Assembly: GCF_000974445.1 (NCBI RefSeq)
Contig: NZ_BBOJ01000008.1
Location: 310,001-374,000, forward strand
DNA length: 64,000 nucleotides
Direction: 5' to 3'
From: Lentzea aerocolonigenes
GTDB lineage: Bacteria > Actinomycetota > Actinomycetes > Mycobacteriales > Pseudonocardiaceae
Positions within the stretch are counted from its first letter, which is position 1, and every line of letters starts with the position of its first letter. The notes beneath the pieces are model-generated. The model ran no database searches and had not been told where the DNA came from. It saw only the letters and a program-made list of their open reading frames with translations. Made by a program: the position numbers and the translations under genes. This document shows positions 42,813-51,242 of this stretch, piece by piece.

Positions 42813-44282
42813 CTAGTTGTCTCTCAGGTCACTGTCGTGTGTTTTGGAGGTGTCTTCACCCATTTGCCGCTTGAGTTGTCTTACGGCGAGCCGCAGCAGA
42901 GCTACGCGATCGGCTGTGGGAGTCGCTTTGACCATCTGCGCGAACCAGGGTGCCACCCAGGTTTTACTGCGGAGAGGCCACTCCCCGAGCGGGAGATCGC
43001 TTCCTGGCCTCCACTGCGGTGCGGGCGGCACGGGCGAATGGACCGTAGCCTGCATGTCGACAGCGGGTTCATCTTCCTGCTGGACACGAAGACCGAGTTC
43101 GGCCGTCAGGCCGATGAGCCACCACTGGAAGGCACGGTGCGCGACATCCTCGAGTGCTTCCCGGATCGCTGTTGAGGTGAGCGGAGTCGCCTGGTACGCG
43201 GTCAGAGCCAGGCCTGGAGGCGGTTGACGCCGTGCCGCGTTGTGGTTAGAGACCGGCTCGTATGCCAAAGGCGCTGATTCGTTGTCCTGATCGGCTGCGC
43301 GACTGATCTCCTCCACGGTGCGGATGTTGATGTCTGCCCGAAGGTAGTCGCGAATCCCCTTGTAGAAATCCTTTGGCTGGGTGATGAAGAGTGCTGCTCC
43401 TGCCCGCACCTGCATCTCGTCGATCAATGAGGGCCACGGGCGGTCGGGCTGACCCGGCACATTGGTCTGATACCAATCTTCCTTGGTGTCACGGGATACC
43501 AGAAGGACGAGCCGGGGTTCCGCGAGGGTGGCAGCGTGCTCCAAGAGCTCCTCCCACAGGAGGAAATCTCCGGCGATCTGCAGGTCTGTCGCGTTGCTCT
43601 TCGCCGTATCCTTGAACCCTGGAGGTATCTCGTTCGGAAATCGGTAGGATATCGCGTCTTCGACTAGCTGACGAACCTTGCTGGGCTGCGGCTGCCTGCC
43701 AAGCCGGTCGCCGAAGAGCCTGGACACGCGAGGAAGAACGCTGTCTGAACCAGCGGCAAGCGTGCTGAGTGCGATATCCTGAGTGCTGGTGATCGTGGCG
43801 ACACGTTCGAGTAGCGCCTCCTTCCACGACTTCATCATGTCCTGAAAGGTGTTCTTGTTGATGAGGGCGCGCAGCTCAGACTGGCCATCCTCATCTGCGG
43901 CGTACTGATCCAGAAGCTGACTGACCTCACTGGCCGCGGCAGCGACGTTCTTCCACGCACTGTCCAGGTGGTTCTGGACGCGTGCGCCAGCGTGCCTGAG
44001 GTCATCCATTCGATCTTTGATTACCTTGGGACGCCCTCGGACGAATTCGAGGCCTACCTGATATGGAAGCCACAGGCGATCCGATACGAGCTCAAGGGCA
44101 TCGAGTACCTGATTCCTGGCCGGTGACGTGTAGCGGTACAGATCCAAGAGGACGTTGGTGTCCAGGACGATCAGGGCGTTGCGATAGAACTGTTCGGGTG
44201 CCGCTCCGGCGGTGGAGCTTGCATTGCCTACCCACGCTCGGTACAGCTTCAGCAGGGACAGCTCATCTGAGTTGCCAGTCAC
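42813..44282 (-). CDS. PIN-like domain nuclease, first gene of the defence operon
   Basis: 489 residues from GTG 44282. The N-terminal PIN-like core has ALIVLDTNVLLDLYRY (Asp41, Asn43), a second acidic site in LPYQVGLEFVRGR (Glu79), ATDLQIAGDFLLWEELL and VLLVSRDTKEDWY. This spacing, with a long helical insert of about 110 residues, fits the PIN_8/DUF4935 type seen in defence islands. The C-terminal 180 residues are unassigned. PIN domains cut RNA, less often DNA, so this may be an effector acting after the ATPase-helicase senses DNA. The GHKL gene starts 53 bases downstream. Confidence 0.82.
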   Translation of the reverse strand: MTGNSDELSLLKLYRAWVGNASSTAGAAPEQFYRNALIVLDTNVLLDLYRYTSPARNQVLDALELVSDRLWLPYQVGLEFVRGRPKVIKDRMDDLRHAGARVQNHLDSAWKNVAAAASEVSQLLDQYAADEDGQSELRALINKNTFQDMMKSWKEALLERVATITSTQDIALSTLAAGSDSVLPRVSRLFGDRLGRQPQPSKVRQLVEDAISYRFPNEIPPGFKDTAKSNATDLQIAGDFLLWEELLEHAATLAEPRLVLLVSRDTKEDWYQTNVPGQPDRPWPSLIDEMQVRAGAALFITQPKDFYKGIRDYLRADINIRTVEEISRAADQDNESAPLAYEPVSNHNAARRQPPPGLALTAYQATPLTSTAIREALEDVAHRAFQWWLIGLTAELGLRVQQEDEPAVDMQATVHSPVPPAPQWRPGSDLPLGEWPLRSKTWVAPWFAQMVKATPTADRVALLRLAVRQLKRQMGEDTSKTHDSDLRDN

Positions 44283-44324
44283 GGTTGAGAAGGATGCCTC
44301 AAATCGGCATGATCGTGAACTGGT

Positions 44325-44343
44325 ATTCCTTCTGGTGAGGAAT
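44325..44343. promoter_or_regulatory. Inverted repeat upstream of the defence operon
   Basis: ATTCCT (44325-44330) and AGGAAT (44338-44343) form a 6-bp inverted repeat, seven bases apart. It lies between the RecQ gene's stop and the PIN gene's start, in the only region that can hold the operon's local promoter. An operator role is possible. Confidence 0.35.
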
Positions 44344-44360
44344 GTCCTTCGGTCCGGTGC

Positions 44361-46445
44361 TCAGTTCGTCACCGCCAACGCGAACGGAAGAACCGATGGC
44401 ACCCCCTCCTTCCTGAGCATCCGAGCGGCCACGGTCATCGTCCAGCCGGTGTCGATGTGGTCGTCCACCAACAGGACCGGACCGTCCACACCGGACACGT
44501 CCGGTGCCTCGCCCGACCGCACGAGCCCGGCCAGTCGCTGTGCGCTGTTGGCGCGGTGCGTCGACTCACCGAGCCACACGGTGCCGAGCAGGGGCAACCG
44601 GCCGATGGACGCGATCTTCTGACCGAAGCTGCCGACCAGAGCGGGCCGCCGCCGTGAACCGACGGTCACCACGCCGACCGGACGCTCGTCCCAGCCCCAC
44701 GCCGACAGCACCTTCACACAGGCCGCGAACACGTCGTCCGGGATCTCCTGGTCGACCCCGTCGGCGAGCAGGTCGCGCAGGCGGTTGCCCCAGCCGATGT
44801 CGGTGAGCCTGCCCAGGGCCCTGCCCGTGGCCGCGACCTCCGACGGCCCGATCTTGCCCGACAGCGAGACCTCGATCGCGGCCATGCCCGTCGGCCACAT
44901 CTTGCGCGGGGCCACGTCCACGCCCGGCCGCAGCAGCCGTTCGCGCGCCGCGCCGGCCGCGGTCTCCGACACCTCGACCGACAACCGCTCTCCGGTGCAG
45001 TTGTCGCAACGGCCGCACTCGCGCGCGGTCGGATCGTCGAGCTGGTCCTGCAGGAACTTCATCCGGCACGACCCGGTGCGGAGGTACTCGATCATCACCT
45101 GCTGCTCGGCCCTGCGCGCCTCCGCGATGCGCGCGTACCGCTCGCCGTCGTACTCCCACGGCCGCCAGGTCGACTCCCACCCACCGCGCACGCGCCGCAC
45201 CGCGCCGTCGACGTCCAGCACCTTCAGGACGACCTCGAGCCTGCTGCGCGACAGCTCGACCACCGGCTCCAGCGCCGCCGTCGAGAGCGGCCTGCCCGCA
45301 CCGTCGAGCGCGGACAGCACCTGCCTGACCACAACCTCCGCGGGGAAGGCGAGCGACGCGAAGTACGCCCAGATGTCACGGTCCTCGTGGCCCGGCAGCA
45401 GGACCACCTCGGCGCGTTCGACGCCGCGGCCCGCGCGCCCGATCTGCTGGTAGTACGCGATGGGAGAGGAGGGCGCGCCGACGTGGACGACGAACCCCAG
45501 GTCCGGCTTGTCGAAACCCATGCCCAGCGCGGAGGTCGCGACGAGCGCTTTGACCCGGTTGTTCAGCAGGTCCTCCTCGGCGCGTTCGCGTTCGGCGGGC
45601 TCGGTCTTGCCCGAGTACGCGGCCACCGCGAAGCCCCGTGACGCGAGGAACGCCGCGATGTCGTCCGCCGCCGCGACCGTGAGGGTGTAGATGATCCCGG
45701 AGCCGGGCAGCCGGTCGAGCTGCTCCGCGAGCCACCCGAGGCGCGACTCCGCGGTGGGCAGCAGCGCGACCGAGAGACGCAGGCTGTCGCGGTCCAGCGG
45801 CCCGCGCAGGACCAGGGTGCCCTCGTCGGCGCCGAGCCCCAGCTGCTCGGTGACGTCGTGCACCACCCGGTCGTTCGCCGTCGCCGTCGTCGCCAGCACC
45901 GGCACGCCCGGTGGCAGCTCCGTCAGCAACGTCCGCAGCCTGCGGTAGTCCGGCCGGAAGTCGTGCCCCCAGTCCGAGATGCAGTGCGCCTCGTCGACGA
46001 CGAGCATGCCCGCGGACGCCGTCAGGGAAGGAAGCACCGCGTCCCGGAAATCGGGGTTGTTCAGCCGTTCCGGACTCACCAGGAGCACGTCGACGTCGCC
46101 GGCCGCGACCTGCTCCTGCACGGCGTCCCACTCGTCGGTGTTCGCCGAGTTGATCGTCACCGCGTGCACACCCGCCCGTGCCGCCGCGTCGATCTGGTTG
46201 CGCATCAACGCGAGCAGCGGCGACACGATGACCGTGGGTCCCTCACCGAGCTGACGCAGCAACGCCGTCGCGATGAAGTACACGGCCGACTTGCCCCAGC
46301 CGGTGCGCTGGACGACGAGAGCTCTGCGGCGCTGGGCCACGAGGGTGTGGATCGCGGTCCACTGGTCCTCGCGCAGCACGGCCTCGGGGCCTGCCAGTGC
46401 TCGGAGCCGCTCCTCCGCCAGTTCTCGCAGTGCGATGTCGTCCAT
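44361..46445 (-). CDS. RecQ-like DNA helicase with phosphoribosyltransferase-like tail
   Basis: 694 residues from ATG 46445 (MDDIALRELAE). The helicase has REDQWTAI (motif 0), QRTGWGKS (I), VDEAHCISDWGHDFRPDY (II), TATAND (III) and QQIGRAGRG (VI). The RecQ Zn-binding Cys are CRMKF and CGRCDNC. The last 190 residues replace the usual HRDC domain with a phosphoribosyltransferase-like fold containing the PRPP-loop pattern VLLVDDHIDTGWT. This layout occurs in actinobacterial RecQ homologues. It probably unwinds recombination intermediates; the PRTase part may sense a nucleotide. It borders the defence island and is divergent from proA. Confidence 0.9.
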   Translation of the reverse strand: MDDIALRELAEERLRALAGPEAVLREDQWTAIHTLVAQRRRALVVQRTGWGKSAVYFIATALLRQLGEGPTVIVSPLLALMRNQIDAAARAGVHAVTINSANTDEWDAVQEQVAAGDVDVLLVSPERLNNPDFRDAVLPSLTASAGMLVVDEAHCISDWGHDFRPDYRRLRTLLTELPPGVPVLATTATANDRVVHDVTEQLGLGADEGTLVLRGPLDRDSLRLSVALLPTAESRLGWLAEQLDRLPGSGIIYTLTVAAADDIAAFLASRGFAVAAYSGKTEPAERERAEEDLLNNRVKALVATSALGMGFDKPDLGFVVHVGAPSSPIAYYQQIGRAGRGVERAEVVLLPGHEDRDIWAYFASLAFPAEVVVRQVLSALDGAGRPLSTAALEPVVELSRSRLEVVLKVLDVDGAVRRVRGGWESTWRPWEYDGERYARIAEARRAEQQVMIEYLRTGSCRMKFLQDQLDDPTARECGRCDNCTGERLSVEVSETAAGAARERLLRPGVDVAPRKMWPTGMAAIEVSLSGKIGPSEVAATGRALGRLTDIGWGNRLRDLLADGVDQEIPDDVFAACVKVLSAWGWDERPVGVVTVGSRRRPALVGSFGQKIASIGRLPLLGTVWLGESTHRANSAQRLAGLVRSGEAPDVSGVDGPVLLVDDHIDTGWTMTVAARMLRKEGVPSVLPFALAVTN

Positions 46446-46600
46446 GGAGAGCAAGCTTGCCAGGCAGGTCCGACAGTTTCTGATTGCCGCTGTTCCGCAG
46501 ACGGCGGCGAGGTCGCCTCTGTTCGTCTTACCGACGCGACCTCGCGAGCGGGCCGCAAACCGTTTTCTGGCACTCAACCGCAGGTCGTAAGCTGTGCGGC

Positions 46601-47866
46601 GTGACTGATGACCTGCGCGACCAGGTGCACGCGGCAGCTCGCCGCGCCCGCGTCGCCGCCGACGAACTCGTCCTCGCCACCCGCGAGCGCAAGGACGCCG
46701 CGCTCCAGGAGATGGCCGCCGCGCTCCGCCAGCGCGCGCCAGAGATCATCGAGGCCAACCAGAAGGACCTCGAAGCGGGCAGGGCAGCGGGTCTCCCGGA
46801 GAACATCCTCGACCGTCTCACCCTCACCGAAGCCCGGATCGAAGGCGTCGCCAAGGGCCTCGAAACCGTTGCGGGACAGAACGACCCGGTCGGCGAGGTC
46901 ATCCAGGGCGGCATCCTCCCGAACGGCCTGGAGCTCAAGCAGGTCCGCGTCCCGATGGGCGTCGTCGGCATGGTCTACGAGGGCCGTCCGAACGTCACGG
47001 TCGACGCCGCCGGGCTCGCGCTGAAGTCGGGCAACGCCGCGTTGCTGCGCGGTTCCTCGACCGCCGAGCACTCCAACACCACGCTCGTCGCCGTCCTGCG
47101 CGACGCACTCGAAAGCGTGAACCTGCCGGCCGACTGCGTGCAGCTGCTGCCGTGCCACGACCGCGCGTCCGTCACGCACCTCATCACCGCGCGCGGTCTG
47201 GTCGACCTGGTGATTCCGCGTGGTGGCGCCGGTCTGATCAACGCCGTCGTCGAGCAGGCGACGGTTCCCACGATCGAGACCGGTGTCGGTAACTGCCACG
47301 TCTACGTGGACTCGCACGCCGACCTCGACATGGCCGAGGCCATCGTCCTCAACGCCAAGACGCGGCGCACGAGCGTGTGCAACGCCGCGGAGTCGCTCCT
47401 GGTGCACAAGGACGTCGCGGCGGAGTTCGTTCCGCGCATCACCAAGGCGTTGCAGCAGGAGAGCGTGACCATTCATGGCGACGAGCAGTTCGCTCAGCAG
47501 CCGAACGTCCAGAAGGCGACCGACGACGACTGGGGCACCGAGTACCTGAGCCTCGACATCGCGGCGAAGGTGGTCGACTCTCTCGACGACGCGGTGAAGC
47601 ACATCGCGACGTACGGCTCCGGTCACAGCGAAGCGATCGTGACGAACGACGTCGCAGCAGCACGCAGGTTCACGGCCCGTGTGGATGCGGCGGCCGTGTT
47701 CGTCAACGCCTCCACGGCGTTCACCGACGGCGCGGAGTTCGGCATGGGCGCGGAGATCGGGATCTCCACGCAGAAGCTGCACGCGCGCGGCCCGATGGGC
47801 CTGACCGAGCTGACGTCCTCTAAATGGGTCGTGTGGGGCGAAGGCCACACCCGCCCGAAGGCGTAG
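46601..47866 (+). CDS. proA: Glutamate-5-semialdehyde dehydrogenase (gamma-glutamyl phosphate reductase)
   Basis: 421 residues from GTG 46601. ALDH-fold motifs are [25 protein letters not shown] and the catalytic Cys in [10 protein letters not shown]. It reduces gamma-glutamyl phosphate to glutamate semialdehyde with NADPH in proline synthesis, after ProB (26225-27352). The two genes are not adjacent here. It is divergent from the RecQ gene, with 155 bp between starts, and the P450 gene follows after 16 bases. Confidence 0.97.
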   Translation: MTDDLRDQVHAAARRARVAADELVLATRERKDAALQEMAAALRQRAPEIIEANQKDLEAGRAAGLPENILDRLTLTEARIEGVAKGLETVAGQNDPVGEVIQGGILPNGLELKQVRVPMGVVGMVYEGRPNVTVDAAGLALKSGNAALLRGSSTAEHSNTTLVAVLRDALESVNLPADCVQLLPCHDRASVTHLITARGLVDLVIPRGGAGLINAVVEQATVPTIETGVGNCHVYVDSHADLDMAEAIVLNAKTRRTSVCNAAESLLVHKDVAAEFVPRITKALQQESVTIHGDEQFAQQPNVQKATDDDWGTEYLSLDIAAKVVDSLDDAVKHIATYGSGHSEAIVTNDVAAARRFTARVDAAAVFVNASTAFTDGAEFGMGAEIGISTQKLHARGPMGLTELTSSKWVVWGEGHTRPKA

Positions 47867-47882
47867 CTCTACCTTCGGAGAC

Positions 47883-49052
47883 ATGGCTCCCACGTATCCG
47901 TTCTCCGAACCCGATGGCCTGACCCTCGATCCGACCTACGAACGTTTACGGCGTGAAGAACCTGTCTCGCGCGTGACGTACCCGTTTGGCGGCGAGGGTT
48001 GGCTCGTCACGTCCTACGAAGAGACGGAGTTCGTTCTCGGCGACCCGAGGTTCAGCCGAGCGCGAACGGTCAACCAGGACGTGCCGAGGATGCAGCCCCT
48101 CATCGCACCGGGCGAGTCCATCCTCACGCACGACGGCGCGGACCACGCGCGCATGCGCCGGTTGGTGTCCAAGGCGTTCACGGTGCGCCGGATCGAGGAG
48201 CTGCGGCCGCGCGCGCAGCAGATCACCGACGAGCTGCTCGACCGCCTGGACAACCCCGGCGACCTGGTCGAGGGCTTCACGATGCCGTTCCCGATGACGA
48301 TCATCTGCGAGCTGCTCGGAGTGCCGTTCGAGGACCGCGCCGAGTTCCGCACGTGGTCGAACCAGGTGCTGTCCACAATCGGCGGCCACACGCCCGAAGA
48401 GGCGATGCACGGCATGATGAGCCTCTACGGCTACTTCACCGACCTCGTCGCTAAACGCCGTGCACAGCCCACGAACGACCTGATGGGCGCGCTCGTCGCG
48501 GCTCGTGACAACGACGACCGGCTCACTGAGGACGAACTGGTCCGTTTCGGCATCGCGTTGCTGGTGGCGGGTCACGAGACGACGGCGAACATGCTCGCGA
48601 ACAGCGTCATCACGTTGTTCGAGCACCCGGACGCCATGAAGCGCCTGCGTGAGAACCCGGAGACGCTGCCCAACGCGATCGAGGAGCTGCTGCGGTTCAT
48701 CCCGCTCGGCAGCGGCGCCGGCTTCACCCGCATCGCCACCGAGGACGTCCAGGTCGGCAACGCGCTGGTGAAGGAAGGCGACGCCGTGCTGGTGGTCCTG
48801 TCGTCGGCGAACCACGACAAGTCGGTGTATCCCAACGCCGACGAACTGGACGTGGAGCGCGAGGTGGGCCAGCACCTCCAGTTCGGGCACGGCATCCACT
48901 TCTGCCTCGGTTCGCAGCTCGCACGGATGGAGCTGCAGGTCGCGCTCGGTGCGATCCTGCGCAGGATGCCGGGTCTGCGGCTCGCGGAACCCGTCGAGTT
49001 CCGCAAGGGTTCGCTGGTCAGGGGGCCTGTGCGGCTCGTAGTGGCCTGGTGA
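47883..49052 (+). CDS. Cytochrome P450 (bacterial soluble type)
   Basis: 389 residues. The haem loop is FGHGIHFCLGSQLARME with Cys ligand, the I-helix AGHETTANML, and the K-helix ExxR EELLRF. This is the pattern of bacterial class I P450s of the CYP105/107 kind that use ferredoxin partners. The opening YPFSEPDGLTLDPTYERLRREEPVSRV is also typical. No ferredoxin gene is adjacent. The ribosome site is weak (GGAG two bases from ATG). The substrate is unknown, and linkage to proA may be chance. Confidence 0.93.
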   Translation: MAPTYPFSEPDGLTLDPTYERLRREEPVSRVTYPFGGEGWLVTSYEETEFVLGDPRFSRARTVNQDVPRMQPLIAPGESILTHDGADHARMRRLVSKAFTVRRIEELRPRAQQITDELLDRLDNPGDLVEGFTMPFPMTIICELLGVPFEDRAEFRTWSNQVLSTIGGHTPEEAMHGMMSLYGYFTDLVAKRRAQPTNDLMGALVAARDNDDRLTEDELVRFGIALLVAGHETTANMLANSVITLFEHPDAMKRLRENPETLPNAIEELLRFIPLGSGAGFTRIATEDVQVGNALVKEGDAVLVVLSSANHDKSVYPNADELDVEREVGQHLQFGHGIHFCLGSQLARMELQVALGAILRRMPGLRLAEPVEFRKGSLVRGPVRLVVAW

Positions 49053-49181
49053 GAAAAATCTTGGCCGGGTCGCGTCATGGGGGACGGGAGCGTGCGTTCC
49101 TCCATCACGCGGCTCTGCTTCGGGGTGGGCCGCGACCCGAACGGCCCGTCCTCCCCCGGGGCCGTGCGGTGTGATCAGCAC

Positions 49182-49219
49182 GACCGGCGCCGGGCCACGG
49201 GAGCGGCCCGGCGCCGGTC
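49182..49219. repeat. Perfect 15-bp palindrome upstream of nadD
   Basis: GACCGGCGCCGGGCC (49182-49196) and GGCCCGGCGCCGGTC (49205-49219) are exact complements around an 8-nt loop. It directly abuts the TACGCT -10-like box (49220-49225) for nadD. It may end the P450 transcript or occupy the -35 region as an operator. The sequence contains GGCGCC but no GCCGGC site. Confidence 0.75.
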
Positions 49220-49231
49220 TACGCTGTTTTG

Positions 49232-49813
49232 ATGCGCATCGGCGTCATGGGTGGCACGTTCGACCCCATCCACCACGGTCACCTCGTGGCCGCCAGCGAG
49301 GTGCAGGCCAGGTTCGACCTGGACCGCGTGATCTTCGTGCCGACGGGAAAGCCCTGGCAGAAGGCGTCGCGAGAGGTCTCCGCCGCCGAGGACCGCTACC
49401 TGATGACGGTGATCGCCACCGCGTCCAACCCCCGCTTCTCCGTCAGCCGGGTCGACATCGACCGCGAAGGCCCCACGTACACCGTGGACACCCTCACGGA
49501 CCTGAAGAAGCAGTACCCCGACGCGGAGCTGTTCTTCATCACCGGAGCCGACGCGCTGGAGCAGATCCTGTCGTGGAAGCGCGCCGCCGACGCGTTCGAG
49601 CTCGCCCACTTCATCGGGGTCACCCGTCCGGGCTACACGCTCGACGACCACCACCTGCCGCCAGGGGCCGTCTCGCTCGTCGAGGTCCCGGCCATGGCCA
49701 TCTCGTCCACCGGGTGCCGCGCACGCACTGCTTCCGGTCAGCCGGTTTGGTATTTGGTCCCAGACGGTGTGGTCCAGTACATCGCCAAAACTGGCTTGTA
49801 CTCCGAGTCGTGA
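49232..49813 (+). CDS. nadD: Nicotinate-nucleotide adenylyltransferase
   Basis: 193 residues from ATG 49232. The nucleotidyltransferase motif is [18 protein letters not shown] with HxGH, and the second motif is the C-terminal ISSTGCRAR (usual ISSTxxR). It joins nicotinate mononucleotide to AMP in NAD synthesis. TACGCT seven bases before the ATG suggests a leaderless mRNA. It opens the nadD-rsfS-gpgP-octT-degV series known from mycobacteria, here with a cold-shock gene inserted. Confidence 0.95.
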   Translation: MRIGVMGGTFDPIHHGHLVAASEVQARFDLDRVIFVPTGKPWQKASREVSAAEDRYLMTVIATASNPRFSVSRVDIDREGPTYTVDTLTDLKKQYPDAELFFITGADALEQILSWKRAADAFELAHFIGVTRPGYTLDDHHLPPGAVSLVEVPAMAISSTGCRARTASGQPVWYLVPDGVVQYIAKTGLYSES

Positions 49814-49898
49814 CCACGTTCGAGTGGATTTCGCGTGCATCCGTGGTCTCGGGGAGCAACAATCATCGCGTTGTTGCTGGTTCGTGGAAGGCAAGACT

Positions 49899-50102
49899 TT
49901 GGCTACAGGCACCGTGAAGTGGTTCAACGCCGAGAAGGGGTTCGGCTTCATCGCCCCCGACGACGGCTCGGCTGACGTCTTCGTGCACTACTCGGAGATT
50001 CAGTCCAAGGGGTTCCGCTCGCTCGAGGAGAACCAGAAGGTCGAGTTCGAGGTCGGACAGGGCCAGAAGGGGCCGCAGGCCCAGCAGGTCCGCCCGCTCT
50101 AA
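49899..50102 (+). CDS. Cold-shock protein (CspA family)
   Basis: 67 residues from a TTG (49899) with GGAAGG eight bases upstream, giving the usual [26 protein letters not shown]1 (KGFGFI) and RNP2 (DVFVHYSEI) are intact. It binds single-stranded RNA or DNA and keeps mRNA unfolded in the cold or during growth transitions. It sits between nadD and rsfS with its own terminator, so it is probably an independent unit inserted into the nadD cluster. Confidence 0.94.
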   Translation: MATGTVKWFNAEKGFGFIAPDDGSADVFVHYSEIQSKGFRSLEENQKVEFEVGQGQKGPQAQQVRPL

Positions 50103-50117
50103 GCTTCGGCGGCACGT

Positions 50118-50149
50118 GAAGGCCACCTCAGGGCGCTGAGGTGGCCTTC
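50118..50149 (+). terminator. 14-bp perfect hairpin after the cold-shock gene
   Basis: GAAGGCCACCTCAG (50118-50131) pairs with CTGAGGTGGCCTTC (50136-50149) around a GGCG tetraloop. No T-tract follows, as is common for actinobacterial terminators. Confidence 0.8.
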
Positions 50150-50244
50150 GTCATGCTTGGGCGCGAAGTACCCGTTGGCGCTCGCCGGTACCCTCAGTAA
50201 CTCGTGTGGGCGTATCGACGCTCGCCGGAAGTCAGAGGAGTGAC

Positions 50245-50628
50245 GTGGCAGCCACCGACGAGGCACGACGGCTGGCGCTGGTCGCGGCGAACGCAGCGGC
50301 CGACAAGAAGGCGCACGACGTGACGGTGCTCGACGTCTCCGACCAGCTCGTGATCACGGACGTGTTCGTGATCGCGTCCGCTCCGAACGAGCGGCAGGTC
50401 GGCGCGATCGTCGACAACATCGAGGAGAAGCTGCGGGAGGCCGGCACGAAGCCGGTGCGCCGCGAAGGGGCCCGCGAGGGCCGGTGGGTGCTGCTGGACT
50501 TCGTCGACGTCGTGGTGCACGTGCAGCACGTCGAGGAGCGCAGCTTCTACGGCCTGGAGCGGCTGTGGAAGGACTGCCCGCGCATCGAGTTCGAAGCGGA
50601 CGTCCCCGCCGACTCCACGGCTGAATGA
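50245..50628 (+). CDS. rsfS: Ribosome silencing factor RsfS
   Basis: 127 residues from GTG 50245 with AGAGGAG four bases upstream. Family marks are DVTVLDVSDQLVITDVFVIASAPNERQV and WVLLDFVDVVVHVQ. RsfS binds ribosomal protein L14 and blocks subunit joining when nutrients are short. The pairing with nadD is conserved in many bacteria. gpgP follows nine bases after the stop. Confidence 0.96.
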   Translation: MAATDEARRLALVAANAAADKKAHDVTVLDVSDQLVITDVFVIASAPNERQVGAIVDNIEEKLREAGTKPVRREGAREGRWVLLDFVDVVVHVQHVEERSFYGLERLWKDCPRIEFEADVPADSTAE

Positions 50629-50636
50629 GGTAGCAG

Positions 50637-51242
50637 ATGGCCCTGAGCCGGCTCGTGCTGTGGCGGCACGGTGAGACCGACTACAACGCGACAGGTCGCC
50701 TGCAGGGTCATCTGGACTCGGCGCTCACCGAGACCGGCTTGAACCAGGCCAGGTTCGCCGTGCCGGTGCTCGCCGGGTTCGAACCGGAGATCGTCGTGGC
50801 GTCCGACCTGCAACGCGCGCGCAACACCGCCGGGGTGTTCACGTCGTCGACGGAGATCCCGCTGCGGATCGACGAACGGCTGCGCGAGACGCATCTGGGC
50901 AAGTGGCAGGGGCTGAACGTCGCTGAGGTGGAGCAGGAGTGGCCAGGTCAGGTCACCGTCTGGCGCACCGATCCCACCTTCACACCGCCGGACGGCGAGT
51001 CGCGCGTCGAGGTGGCCGAGCGCGCCATCCAGGTCGTGCAGGAAGTGGACGCGGAGTTCTCCGGAACCGTCATGTTGTGCGCGCACGGTGGCCTGATCAG
51101 CGCGTTGACCGGGCGCCTGCTGGACCTGCCGGTGCAGACCTGGTCGCAGCTCGGCGGCATCTCGAACTGCCACTGGACCGTGTTCACCCGCCGCAACGAC
51201 CGGTGGCGGCTGACGTCGTACAACGCGGGCACCACGCGTTGA
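50637..51242 (+). CDS. gpgP: Histidine phosphatase, probable glucosyl-3-phosphoglycerate phosphatase
   Basis: 201 residues with the phosphohistidine motif LWRHGETDYN (His11), RARNTA, and the second His in MLCAHGGLISAL. By synteny with Mycobacterium tuberculosis (nadD, rsfS, gpgP, octT, degV) it is the GpgP orthologue. GpgP removes phosphate from glucosyl-3-phosphoglycerate on the way to methylglucose lipopolysaccharide. The enzyme family is certain; the substrate is inferred from order. Its stop overlaps the TTG start of the next gene. Confidence 0.9.
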   Translation: MALSRLVLWRHGETDYNATGRLQGHLDSALTETGLNQARFAVPVLAGFEPEIVVASDLQRARNTAGVFTSSTEIPLRIDERLRETHLGKWQGLNVAEVEQEWPGQVTVWRTDPTFTPPDGESRVEVAERAIQVVQEVDAEFSGTVMLCAHGGLISALTGRLLDLPVQTWSQLGGISNCHWTVFTRRNDRWRLTSYNAGTTR

